Of a DNA stretch of 30,000 nucleotides, positions 1 through 10,039 are shown piece after piece. The notes beneath the pieces were generated by a model. The model worked only from the letters and a program-made list of their open reading frames with translations. It had not been told where the DNA came from and searched no databases. The stretch lies in the NCBI GenBank assembly GCA_034096865.1, contig JAWQFJ010000574.1, forward strand, positions 87,501-117,500, read 5' to 3'. Position numbers and translations under genes: made by a program. Within the stretch, counting starts at the first letter, position 1. Each line of letters begins with the position of its first letter. Source of the DNA: Theodoxus fluviatilis. Lineage: Eukaryota > Mollusca > Gastropoda > Cycloneritida > Neritidae.

Positions 1-196
1 GCGCGCGCGCGTGCACACACACACACACAAACACACACAGACACAGACACACACACACACACCACACACGCACGCACACACACACACACACACCACCACC
101 ACACACACACACACAGACACGCACACAAACACACAGAGAGACACATCACACACACACACACACAGAGACACGCGCGCACACACACACACATACACG

Positions 197-242
<46 letters not shown>

Positions 243-251
243 GACACAGAT

Positions 252-317
<66 letters not shown>

Positions 318-321
318 ACAA
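1..321. repeat. GC/CA dinucleotide microsatellite
   Basis: A short (GC)n block at 1-12 leads into about 310 bp of (CA)n with scattered AGAC, ACGC and ACCACC interruptions. It is strictly alternating purine-pyrimidine over long stretches, which favours Z-DNA. The array continues beyond the left edge of the window. The open frame across it (His-Thr repeats) is an artefact. If the exon at 608 is real, this lies in the intron before it. Confidence 0.97.
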
Positions 322-607
322 TTTTAGGTACGGTATAATGGCCAAAAATATATAGGGTCGGTTGGTCGACCTAAACGTTTTTGTTTTATTTTTTAGAGGA
401 GGTCAGATGGAACAAAAATCAATACATCTCTTTCGTTGAAAACTCCCCTCTTTTTTTTACTTAGTGGATTTCCCGAGTGATCGTAGGGAGGGGAAGATGG
501 ATCAGCATGCGATTTCTTCTTTTTTCTATTGCTCAATTGAAAAAAGATTAGTTTGTCAGAAAAAAAGGGCTGCTCGGGTTTCCGTAACCTTTTTTTTTCC
601 TAACCAG

Positions 608-712
608 GAAAATCCAGAAATGGCTAGCTCTTCTCTTACTCCAGTCCATTCTAGTTCACTTGAGACTTCGCCTACCGACGAAAGTATCTCTAGCCCAGTT
701 GACATCACGTGA
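608..712 (+). CDS. Candidate terminal coding exon, Ser-rich C-terminal tail
   Basis: A textbook 3' splice site precedes this: a possible branch site CGTAAC near 585, a run of nine T, then CCTAACCAG ending at 607. The reading frame starts Glu-Asn-Pro-Glu-Met-Ala and runs 34 codons, rich in Ser, Thr and Pro, ending with Asp-Ile-Thr and TGA at 710-712. Two AATAAA signals follow at 852-857 and 880-885, the second with a GT-rich stretch just after it, so a 3' UTR of about 170-190 nt fits. No domain is visible, and low-complexity tails like this occur in many membrane or signalling proteins. The rest of the gene would lie left of the window. Internal ATG 620 could be an alternative start, but the splice-acceptor reading fits better. 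Not recognised. Confidence 0.42.
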   Translation, partial: ENPEMASSSLTPVHSSSLETSPTDESISSPVDIT

Positions 713-900
713 TGGAAGTTTTTCGTCCGAAATATGCAAATGGAAGTCACACGAGAGGCTTCTGGGATAGCCGATCTGCTCCCTGACACACGCCGTTAAA
801 GTAGTTCTAAGACTATCTCGCACAAAACTCTTAACTTACTCTTGTTGAGGCAATAAATAAACAAGCGTTTATTCGATAGAATAAAATGTTTGTGTTGAAA
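713..900 (+). other. Candidate 3' UTR with two poly(A) signals
   Basis: Non-coding, AT-rich sequence after the TGA at 710-712. AATAAA occurs at 852-857 and 880-885 and is followed by TGTTTGTG, a plausible GU-rich downstream element. It supports the terminal-exon reading of 608-712 but would mean little on its own in AT-rich DNA. Confidence 0.35.
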
Positions 901-1429
901 TGGAAACAAGTTTTGTCATCTGAATGTTTTCTGTAAAAAGTGGAGAGAAAAAAGTATCAGAACGAACTATTTTTGACGCAATGCTGTATTACGAAGGGTC
1001 AAGTCTATTACACATTCATTGCGAACTGTGTCAGAGTCAGTACTGACTCGCGTTCACAGAATGACTCCAGCCAGGCCTAGTAATTTCGAGGTCAATCGCC
1101 CCCATAGCCTACAGAGATTGAAAGGCCGTAAACTTAATTCCTTTACCTTCCTTCCCACCTTCTTTTCTTCATCCATTATCCGTCTACTTAGCTCTGTCTG
1201 CCCCCCTGTTCTCTAAAAGCCCGTTCTGTCGCACTCCGCACAGCTCCTCCTCTCCCCGTTCCATCCTTTCCAGTTTCTCCTCAACGCATCCAACACAGTG
1301 AAAACTTTATCAAGCGGCCCATTGATCAGGGACTAAAGTGCAAATTGGTGTGAGACCCAGACATGGGTGATGAGACGCTATGTAATATCATAGTTTTACA
1401 TCTTTACCTTTAACTAGATCCTCATCTCT
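901..1429. other. Intergenic or intronic, mostly featureless
   Basis: No supported gene. It holds a short fragment of the retroposon-like family at 1100-1136, and then becomes pyrimidine-rich from about 1135 to 1270. Confidence 0.6.
1100..1136 (+). mobile_element. Retroposon-like element, copy 1 (3' end only)
   Basis: The conserved 3' end of the family is recognisable: CATAGCCTACAGAGATTGAAA followed by GGCCGTAAAC. Here it is followed by a pyrimidine-rich tail. The 5' half of the element is absent or too diverged to identify. Confidence 0.5.
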
Positions 1430-1965
1430 ATCAGCATCATCCCAGCCCACTCCATCTCTCTCCACTACAGTCCCATTCAATCCATTTCCTCCCTGATCCT
1501 ACTTATCCTACCTATCCTTCTTGTTTCTATCCCACTCCACTCAATCCACCCCACACCACTCCATCCCATTCTACTACATCCCTCATCATCATTTTGGCCC
1601 AGCCACCCTTCCTACTTCCACCCCGTACCACTCCACCTCACTGCATCCAACTTCATTTCACTCCATCTCTTTCCACTCCATTCCATTCATTCCAGCACCT
1701 ACCAGCCTCTATTCTGTCCATTCACACCTCTCGTTCCTATCCCGTTCCGTTCAGTCCCACACACTCCATTCAAGTCCTTACCACTGCAACCCACTCTACT
1801 CCATCCCAACTGGTCCAACACCTCCCAAAACCCCTACCCAGCCCATGCACCCCTCTTGTCTCCATTCCATCCCCCACTCTTCCACCCCACACCATCCCGT
1901 CCCACCCCCATTTCACCTCACCCCCACCCCCACCCCACCCACTCCACCCCTATCTCTTCGCATGC
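1430..1965. repeat. Degenerate CCATTC/CCACTC pyrimidine satellite
   Basis: Over 500 bp are built from imperfect copies of short words such as CCATTCC, CCACTCC and CCATCCC, with almost no G. No single period holds throughout, so it looks like an old decayed ATTCC-type array. The overlapping His/Pro/Ser/Thr-rich open frames come from the missing G and are not genes. Confidence 0.85.
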
Positions 1966-1969
1966 ACCA

Positions 1970-2480
1970 TGCGTGCTCTTTGAGCAAAACACCCGGGGAA
2001 AATCTGTCGTCATAACGTTGATTAAAGGCGCCAAGGCAAATATGCAGTTGCGAGGATCAGAGGCGAAATAAAATCTACCCTCGACGTGTACGCCGTCCGA
2101 GCGGTCTTTGTGAGTTGCGTGCGTCTCAGCCCGGACAGCTGCAGACTTTGAAGAGCATAGCTCTTCCCCTGCAAGAGCTGCCAGATCAGGCTGAAGAGCT
2201 TTTTGTTTCCACATGCTAACGAATTCAGCGGCAACATGGATCAAAGCTATTCGCAGTCGTAAAATTCTGGCACTGCCCGTTTTAATCGTCGGGGGCTTTG
2301 CAGACCGCGAACAAAGCCTGCACAAAACATCAAAGCCGAAACGTCGCGAGCCGCATGCACAGCAACAGACAAATCACCATCACCGACCCACGCCGGAGTC
2401 TTACAAGAGTGACGATAAAATATCATTACTGCCCCCGACTCATGCAGGCAGAATTCCCGCGTGATTAGGTATAACTTGGC
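1970..2480. other. GC-richer patch, no supported gene
   Basis: CpG-containing DNA with open frames on both strands, the longest a 135-codon minus-strand frame that runs into the pyrimidine satellite. No splice-site pair or motif picks out one strand. A small hairpin, GAAGAGC-ATA-GCTCTTC, sits at about 2149-2165. Confidence 0.5.
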
Positions 2481-3070
2481 GGTTTGTTTGAAGATGATTT
2501 TTGTCATGATAAAATGGTAATTGAAAATCGCTTTGACGAATCGAAATATAATCATAACGTTTTTGATGATAAAAACGAGCGTTGCTCATCGGCAATCACA
2601 ATTTGTTGATGACGTCATTTTCATCAGTGCTGCATGAACCCTTCTGAATAGGAGAAATATAATTTTGGGAGGAAATTAACGAAATTAATTAGATCCGTGA
2701 TTAAGCAACAGTGAAATCATTGAAATGAAAAACACGATAACTGTATCATCGTTGTATTCTACAAATGAATTTTTTCTAATGGCAACAAAGGAAACACAGT
2801 CGTTTCTTTGGTTAAACCCTGAAAAAATCTTTTGAGGACTTGTCGAGAAGTTTATATATTATATAAATAATTATAGGGCCTAATGATAAGAAAGAACCAA
2901 AAATGCCAACAACGTGTATCCACACGTCAAACGGTAAGGCTCTCTCTCACTTCTCTCTAACACAAAACACTCACACCAAACCCAAATTTTACCTCAGTGG
3001 CAACAACTTGGGAACTTAAGACTATTCCACCGAGAGTCTCTCGGAGGAGGAAAAGAAACACAGTGACGCT
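2481..3070. other. AT-rich non-coding stretch
   Basis: No gene seen. It contains one perfect cAMP-response-element palindrome, TGACGTCA, at 2610-2617, and a 15-bp near-palindrome CCGAGAG-T-CTCTCGG at 3031-3045. Neither has context that shows a function. Confidence 0.6.
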
Positions 3071-3719
3071 CTCTACTGGCTATTAACCTTCGTCGCCACT
3101 TTAGCTGAAGCGGCGCCGGCGACCGCTGCACCTCTCATGCAGAGGTGTTGTTTACACTGGAAGAGCAGGTAGAGGTTGTTTGTTTGTTCCACTGTCGCCA
3201 CGATGGAAAAGATAACAAGCCGCAGCCCTCGACGCTGAGAGGGGAAGAGCCGACTGCGAAACTCGAGTCTCCCAGACGTTCCCGTGATCCTCTCTTGTCT
3301 GTGACGTGCGGGAGTGACCCCATAGCCAGAACGAGGCTGCCCCCGGAAACCAAAGGCGCACGTGACACCCTGGATGGATTTTGCAGATGCTCCACTCGGA
3401 AATCTGGATATCTGTTGCAAGGATGCAGGGCCACAAGGCTCAAGTCTAGAGGGAGACATTAAAACGCGTTGCCTGCGAGAGAGCTCGCAGAAGAGAAGTA
3501 CAGAGAGGGGATCCAGGACTTGATGTGCGGTCCTGGAGTCGAGAAGGAAGGAAGAGATCCAAGGCTGAACGCAGTATAACGACATGACACAAGTATAATA
3601 TGGTGTAGATTGCTCTGATAGTGTTGCTCTGCGGACAATGACATACACAGAACGCACATCACCAAATTGCCTCACAACACTATGACAGACGGACAAAATG
3701 ACAGACGGAAACAGCATTA

Positions 3720-4830
3720 AAAGGAAATTATACTTTTCAGTTCACAAAAAGTATCACGCAGGGAGAAGGAAAAAAATTGTCAAAAGGTTTGCTGGGAAAT
3801 GGTTTGCTTGAAAGGGGTACGGACAGCATTCAGTTCCAGATGCCACTGTCCCCCCAAGAATAGGTGCAGATGACGATCACATGAGCAAGACAAGCACTTT
3901 GCTTCGAAGACGGTGCCACGTCACAGCATCCCACGTGAATCTATAGTCACACCTGGAGGCGCTGGTCATGCGTGACGTGAGCTTGCGAGATGTAGCAGAT
4001 CCTCGTTTCACTTCAAATGCAGCATTCGACACGACTAACATCCACCAGTGAATGTCCGTACCAATGTTCAATGAAGGTTTCCAACGATTTTATCGGGGTG
4101 GGGGGAAGTGATTTTCATTGATAACGTCTTGTGATGTTTGTGTCAACCTAGACTCGTACTTACTCCCGTATGATTGTAAGAGAAACAAAACAGACTTGCA
4201 TGTCAATTTAAACAAAATCAAAACAGCACCTAATGCCCTAAAATGCAAACTTTCATAATTCGTAGACTAAGAAATTCGTTTTTTCATTGATACATACGAC
4301 ACCGATTTTAAAGTTGGAGAACATCATGGACATCTACCACATTCAACACGCCAGAAAGAACGACTAAATCTCCCAGGCCGCGCATCTCCAACCATAAAAG
4401 TTTGTTGTTGAGATTGTGAAAAAGAAACACTTCCTATACGATTGGTTGTCCTTTTACTAGGAGTTTTCCCATAGTCGCTACATCACATATGTTGTTCAGA
4501 AATCATCAATTAAAAGTCGCCCAACAGAACTGTACAGCCAGATGACCGTATTGTAGTAGAAACCGCACCTGCTAAATAGGGGTCAGGAGCCCAGTGCAGG
4601 GCTGTGGTACCTATGAGGTTTCGATGTGGGACCAGCAATGGGCGCGAAGCCTTCAGTTACTTGCTTTCGCGAAAAATGTTTTGTTCTGCTTCATCCTCCC
4701 GAGATTGCAACAAAACAAAAACAGTAAAGGCTGAGGTGGTCACTGTAAAATGACTGCAGCGCTTTGTAGCCAGTCTAGCTGTACATGTATGTATGCTTCA
4801 GTAAATCTAAATCGTTATGATTTCCTAATA
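3720..4830. other. Non-coding stretch before the coiled-coil exons
   Basis: No supported exon, repeat array or RNA gene is seen in about 1.1 kb. Two CRE-like half sites (CACGTCAC near 3917, GCGTGACGTGAG near 3970) are present. It may be intron upstream of the exon at 4834. Confidence 0.5.
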
Positions 4831-4833
4831 CAG

Positions 4834-4957
4834 AGACAAGACCCTGCAGGAGAGGGAAAAGTCAGAACATCAGATGAAGAGGACCAACCGCCTGACCTCC
4901 CAAATTCAGAGATGTGAGAAAGAGAAACAAGCAGTTATGGAGTCCATTGAGAAGTGA
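4834..4957 (+). CDS. Candidate exon of a coiled-coil protein
   Basis: The sequence TTTCCTAATACAG ends at 4833 and is a fair 3' splice site. The next frame, beginning Asp-Lys-Thr-Leu-Gln-Glu-Arg-Glu-Lys at 4835, gives 40 highly charged residues (Lys, Arg, Glu, Gln rich) with hydrophobic residues at roughly heptad spacing, ending Met-Glu-Ser-Ile-Glu-Lys before TGA at 4955-4957. That composition is typical of a coiled coil and unlike the flanks. The exon may instead end at 4953 (donor GTGAAT, phase 2) or at 4913 (donor GTGAGA, phase 1). The phase-1 donor would join in frame to the next candidate exon at 5073. Family not recognised; many centrosomal, ciliary and Golgi proteins have such sequence. 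Confidence 0.45.
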
Positions 4958-5072
4958 ATGAAGGTGTGATGTCTGAACATAGAGCAGGATAACTTCTTCG
5001 TGGCAAGCCGTTGCAGTGCAGCTGTCTACATCCTCTCGTCTTCTTTCCCCTCCAACCCACCTCTTCCCACAG

Positions 5073-5136
5073 CCCAAAAACGTCTGAGCCAGGTAGATCG
5101 GGACCAGGAAATGCTTTCCAGTCAGCTGCTGCTCGG
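5073..5136 (+). CDS. Candidate second coiled-coil exon
   Basis: It follows a long pyrimidine tract (about 5036-5070) ending CCCACAG at 5072, one of the best acceptors in the window. The frame Gln-Lys-Arg-Leu-Ser-Gln-Val-Asp-Arg-Asp-Gln-Glu-Met-Leu reads as coiled coil and reaches a possible donor GTATGA at 5137. It needs a phase-1 intron upstream, which matches the 4913 donor of the preceding exon but not the 4953 donor. An acceptor at 5088 would instead fit the 4953 donor. The frame stays open to 5416, but the composition turns Gly/Ala/Arg-rich and no longer looks helical, so exon end at 5136 is preferred. Confidence 0.38.
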
Positions 5137-5439
5137 GTATGAAATTGTTCCCCGTGGATGTGCCGGAGCGGAAGCCAATGACAAGAGCAGACGTGCCGCC
5201 AGAGGTCGCTGCAAGGCGGCGCTGTACCACGTGACTGGCCCGGAGACACCTGGGAAGGCTGGTGACTTCCAAGCCGTGAAATTGCGGCGCGCACCAGGCA
5301 TGTCTGTCTGTAGGGGGAGCGTGGCCTGGCCAGCCTCGTGTGTGCTAACAGCTGCGCCAGGAACCGTGCACAGGACTAACGATACAGTCTGCAAGGATGA
5401 GCAATGCATTCTTTGAAGGGCCGAAATGATGTCGTTCAT

Positions 5440-6410
5440 TGTTGTCTGTATTCATTGGTATTTGTCATACGTGCCTCTGCTTTGCTTCGCCTCATTTAAT
5501 TTCTGTTTCCTTTCGTACAGGCTTTATGTTTTGGTCTTTGTCCTTTTTCGCATCGTGTCACTGTCTTCGTAATTTTTCATTTTCATTACATGCATGTGGT
5601 CTTCCCCCTCCCCCCTCCCATCCCCTACCCGCCTCTGAGACCGCTGAAACAATTATGGTCTGCGCTACATTGCCAAGCATACCTACAGGGAAAGGTTTCC
5701 TGCTGTTTCTCTAATGACCTTTTCCTCTTCATCAAAATTCAGTATGTCGCTTTTCAAACATGTATGAACAAAACATTTATACCAGAAACAGCCCAAATGA
5801 CATTCTTATAATTAAAAACGTTTCCATGAGTGTCTGACTGTATCCATTTTTAAGATTCTATTATTATCCTCCGTCTGTCGTCCATCCATTCAAATATCTA
5901 TCCATTCATCAGCAGTTTATTTGTCCCATCATCTACAAACTTATTTAAAAGTATTTCCTATGTAGTCTCTAAGACCTCTTGCCGTCTTGTTTTCCTCTGG
6001 CAAACGTTGGAGGAGAGAGGAAGATTGAGCGAAGAGCTGCAGTTTCCATAGGCTGTGCAGGACTGACGTTCTGACTGACAGTGCAAACGTGGCGCGACCA
6101 GACCATTTAGAAGACTGATGTAGAATCTGACAGACCCATCGCCATCTCCCACTTCTTCCTCTGGCTTTGGGATGCCTTCGGGCCTTGACTTGTAAAGGCA
6201 GCTGGAGTCGCAGCATTCACAGAAACAAAGCTACGTACTTACGTCATGTATTCTCAAGCAGACTTCTTATAGGTCCTCTTTTCACGTGGTGCAGATTTAA
6301 AGTGATTGTGTGCCTACGTTGTGCCTTGGTCACGAACTTCCAGATTTTCAAGGGAGAGCATGCTGGAGGTGTTTGGGGGGATTTTATTTGTATACTGAAG
6401 AAACCTACAG
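5440..6410. other. Non-coding stretch
   Basis: No supported gene. A strong-looking acceptor (TTTCCTTTCGTACAG near 5519) leads only into T-rich sequence that does not read as coding. A short degenerate CCATC/CTGTC patch lies near 5870-5920. Short open frames around 5940-6220 overlap on both strands and have no splice support. Confidence 0.5.
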
Positions 6411-6417
6411 TATGCCG

Positions 6418-6615
6418 GGGTGGAGGGTAGGGGTGTGGGTAGGTTTCTGTGGTTTGGCTAGACCCATAATTTGTCCTTACGCGATTCGTGAAGAGCAATA
6501 GACTAGAGAAATTGAGACGACTTAATCTAACCAGCTCTAGTGATTTTGTGATAGGTAGACTGACAAAACCTGCAGAGGCTGATAGTCCGTAAAGCCTCTT
6601 TCATTCATTCATTTC
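6418..6615 (+). mobile_element. Retroposon-like element, copy 2
   Basis: The 5' block has TTTGGCTAGACCC (about 6456-6468) and then ACGCGATTCGTGAAGAG. The 3' block reads TGCAGAGGCTGATAGTCCGT then AAAGCC, followed by a (CATT)n tail at about 6600-6614. It shares CTCTAGTGATT with copy 6. Divergence from the other copies is considerable. Confidence 0.6.
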
Positions 6616-6954
6616 TCTGCAATCCAATGTCCCTCACTCTAAAAAGGATGTAACTTATGCTGACAGTCACCTCTACTCTGCATGCCGTTACTGCAGAGCG
6701 TGTCTTTACGAATCAACTGTCTCGCATGTCTCCAAAGTTTACCTCTGACCTTTTCTCAGCCTTTAACCTTTCACCCCATGGTCTAGAGGTCTGGTCCCCT
6801 CCAAGCTCGAGGTTTCCTGCCGTAGAGTGCCCCGGCTCTGCTGGACTTCCGTAACCACGTGGGGGTTAAAGAGGTTGCCGTACGGGAAAAGACCGCCAGC
6901 GGGGCCGCAGATGGCCAGACCTTCCCCTTCCTTTCTGCAGTGTGAAAGTGGAGT

Positions 6955-7150
6955 AGGGCCCCAAACCTGTGACGCCCTGTGGGTTGGGGGTAGAATAGAC
7001 CCCCCCGCCCCGCCTCTCCCTACGCGTTTCGCACAAGGTGAAAAACAAGGAAAATCGAGACTGGACGTTCTTTCTTTAATCAGCCCTGGTGATGTAATAC
7101 TCGTCTGCGTTATGTAGCCTACAGAGACTGTCAGGTCATACCATTCCATC
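6955..7150 (+). mobile_element. Retroposon-like element, copy 3, with ATCC tail
   Basis: The 5' block is GGGGGTAGAATAGACCC (6986-7003), then CTACGCGTTTCGCA. The 3' block is TGTAGCCTACAGAGACTG (7114-7130). Directly after it begins the 400-bp ATCC array, so the array probably grew from this copy's microsatellite tail. Open frames crossing this element on both strands have no protein-like features. Confidence 0.65.
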
Positions 7151-7549
7151 CATCCATCCATCCATCCATCCATCCATCCATCCATCCATCATCCATCCAT
7201 GCATCCATCAGTCCGTCCATCCATCCATCCATCCATCCATCCATCCATCCATCCATCATCCATCCATGCATCCATCAGTCCGTCCATCCATCCATCCATC
7301 CATCCATTCATCCATCCATCCACATCCATCCATCCAACCATCCAAACATCCATGCATGCATGCATGCATGCATGCATGCATGCATGCATCCATCCATCCA
7401 TCCATCATCCCTCCATCCATCCCTCCATTCATCCATCCATCCATTCATTCATCCATCCATCCATCCATCCATCATCCATCATCCGTCAGTCTGTCAGTCC
7501 GTCCGTCCGTCCGTCCATCCATAATCCATCCATTCATCCATCCATCCAC
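7141..7549. repeat. ATCC tetranucleotide array with CATG core
   Basis: Over 400 bp of (ATCC)n with CCGTCC, CAGTC and ATTC variants. A perfect (CATG)n run of about 39 bp sits at 7351-7389. The marker GCATCCATCAGTCCGTCC occurs at 7201 and again at 7268, a 67-bp higher-order duplication. The His-Pro-Ser-Ile and Met-Asp-Gly-Trp frames on either strand are artefacts. Confidence 0.97.
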
Positions 7550-8335
7550 TTTTTCAAAGTTGAAAAGATCATTGTGAAGGCTACAGAGCAGCACACACAG
7601 TTAGTCGTTCCTTGGGTCCATCGCAAGAATCTCTGAGTAACCCATTGATAAGATTTCCGTCACTCTGCACATACTGGAATCGTCCTTTTTAAAATTCTAG
7701 TATAATATTGTTGTTTCATAATAAGTAGCACTATCTGCCGAGAAGTTCTCTTTGTACACAAATGCAACGCGAGCTGGTATCGGTGTTGTGACCGACTCCA
7801 TTGAACTTCAACCCGATAGCGTCCAAAGCTTTCAAATCAGTGCATTCTGCCTGGCGAATCACGCAAAACAAGAATGCTCACACTCGATCCCCATGACAAC
7901 AGCTTTAGCAAAATAGAAGAGATGGTCCAGCAAGTGAAAAAAACCCACTGTAAACTCGAGTGAACTCGCAACAAATAACTGCCCGGTGAAATACACGTTT
8001 TCTGTTAGTTGACTTTTTGGATTTCAAAAACCTCTTGGAGAGGGGAAAGTCTGGAGATCGGAATACCACCGCGAAGCCGGCTGGGGGGAGACTGGGAGGA
8101 CGAGAGGGGTTTCTGACTGGCTGGGGAAAAAAACAGGGCAGAGAAGAGGGCTCCCCTGAAGACGGCAGCTGGTCTGTGTTACGGCGAGGTGGGTCGGCAG
8201 TCGGGAATGAGGGGGAGAAGAGGGCCATGTTCCCCCCGGCATGCCGCTTGTCCCATCTTGGCAGGGGGGCATTCCATTGAGCAAACCCCTCATAACCCTC
8301 TCTACACACCCTACAACGTCTCCCCCACCGCACCC
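7550..8335. other. Non-coding stretch, purine-rich 8030-8240
   Basis: No gene supported. A short coding-like run (Val-Glu-Lys-Ile-Ile-Val-Lys at about 7559, ending in TGA near 7636) follows the array but is only about 25 codons. From 8030 to 8240 the plus strand is G-rich, and it switches to pyrimidine-rich at about 8285. Confidence 0.5.
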
Positions 8336-8373
8336 CCCACCCCCTCCCTCCTCCCTCCTCCCTCCTCCCTCCA
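8336..8373. repeat. CCTCCCT microsatellite
   Basis: Short pure-pyrimidine run of imperfect CCTCCCT/CCTCCT units between unique flanks. Confidence 0.85.
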
Positions 8374-8469
8374 GAAATACCCTGCCTTTAGCCTCACTGC
8401 ATCCACGCCTCCACTTCCAATGAAGTAGAGACACGAAAAAAACAGAAGTTAGGGAACATTTTCTGATAG

Positions 8470-8522
8470 ACATAGATACACAAGCAAACACACGCCCAGA
8501 CACACTTACACACGGGGGTACA

Positions 8523-8572
<50 letters not shown>

Positions 8573-8641
8573 CATGGTCTCACAGAGGCATACATGTACA
8601 TGCGCTAACGCGCGCGTGCGCGCACACACACACTCACAGAG

Positions 8642-8675
<34 letters not shown>

Positions 8676-9150
8676 GCACACACACATACACACACATACA
8701 CACACATACACACACAAACACACAGAGGCACACAGACATACATTCAGGCACACATTTAGATACACGCAGACGGACACAGACACACACACACACGTGCACA
8801 CACAAAGACGCGCACACAGAGACAAGAAGACAAGCACAGACAGACAAACACGCCGACAGAAACACATGCAGGCGGGTGGACAGACAAACAGACTGTCGGA
8901 CCGATTAATGAATAAACAGGAGAACCGACGGAAAGATGGTTAGACGGGCGTGCGTATGCATGAACAAACGGACACAAAAGGAAATAAAGATCAGACACAC
9001 AGTCTAAAAGTCCAGACGAACATACAGGCTACCGTACGTACAGACGCTTTAACGAGCACACACTTGCACACGCGAGCACACACTTGCACAGTGGCGAGCA
9101 CACACTTATGCAGTCACACAGACCTCCATGCACGTATACAAGCACTTGCA
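8470..9150. repeat. CA microsatellite, decaying rightward
   Basis: Dense (CA)n with GCGC, AGAGGCA and ATACA interruptions from 8470 to about 8850, then degenerate ACAGACAGAC and GCACACACTTGCACA words to about 9150. A GCGCGCGTGCGCGC core is at 8609-8622, strongly Z-prone. The Cys/Val open frames on the minus strand are translations of the repeat. Confidence 0.92.
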
Positions 9151-9159
9151 GCGCACGCG

Positions 9160-10030
9160 CAGAGGATCAGTGGGACATGCAAATGAAAGCCAAACATGCA
9201 CGCAAATCAAATTAATCTTTGAAAACAAAACGAATGAAAACCAAACAATATTAGCATTAGAACCACATGATATAGCCCTCTTAAAAAGCCAGGAAGATTA
9301 CAGCACATTCTCAGCAGCCAGGGAAAAAAAGGCTCACCCACATGTCAACTGAATAAATGACAACCTTGATTTATCAAGAAAGAAACTCAGTGATTCGTAA
9401 GGTGATCGTTGCGCCAGAAGAAGTGGTGAATGAGGGTCAGGTAGAGAGTTTTCCGTGTGACTGGAAGAGGAGTGTAGTGAAGTGTCTAGCGCGGGATGCA
9501 GAGTCTGGTGACCAGGATGTTGGTACGGCTGGGCGGGCTCCATCTTACAGGGTGATTTCAAAGCACGACTGGTCCGGAATGATCTGACCCTGTCCCGATC
9601 ACCTCAGGCGGCCTCTTTTTTGGCCCCTTAGGGCAGGGGTTTATTCGCAGCCCGGTTGCATGCTCTCCAGGGAGTTGAGATGGCTTTCGAGTCATAAAAC
9701 AGAGGAGCCCGATGACCAGGAGGTAAAGGTGTGCGGTTTGAGCATCCATCAATGGGTGGAAAAGTCGCAATTTAAAAAGGAGCATCTTTACGTTACTTTC
9801 ACCTTTCACGACAGGGCACCAAGCGGGTCCGGGTGTATACGGGTTACACCTGGACCTGCAGAACCACAGAAGCTGTTGGGACGAGGATCGGGAGGTGAGA
9901 GTGACGTTGGATGCACTGACAGCCACAAGTATAGAGGCATAAGTATGCATAAGTAGACGCTTCATCATTGGTCCAAAGAGAATGTAAGTTAAAACGAAGT
10001 ATTGAAAAACCGAAAAAAAGGAACTGCGAT
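9160..10030. other. Non-coding or unassigned stretch
   Basis: Open frames of 75-136 codons occur on both strands between 9334 and 9968, overlapping each other, with no convincing splice sites and no motif. I see no basis to choose a strand or to call a gene. Confidence 0.45.
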
Positions 10031-10039
10031 TAGGAAAAA

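Noticed and set aside
5519..5714. Exon after a strong TTTCCTTTCGTACAG acceptor
   Set aside because: The sequence that follows is T-rich and reads as Phe/Leu/Ser-rich low-complexity protein; the acceptor alone is not enough.
9334..9968. Overlapping frames of 75-136 codons on both strands
   Set aside because: No splice signals, no motif and no way to choose a strand.
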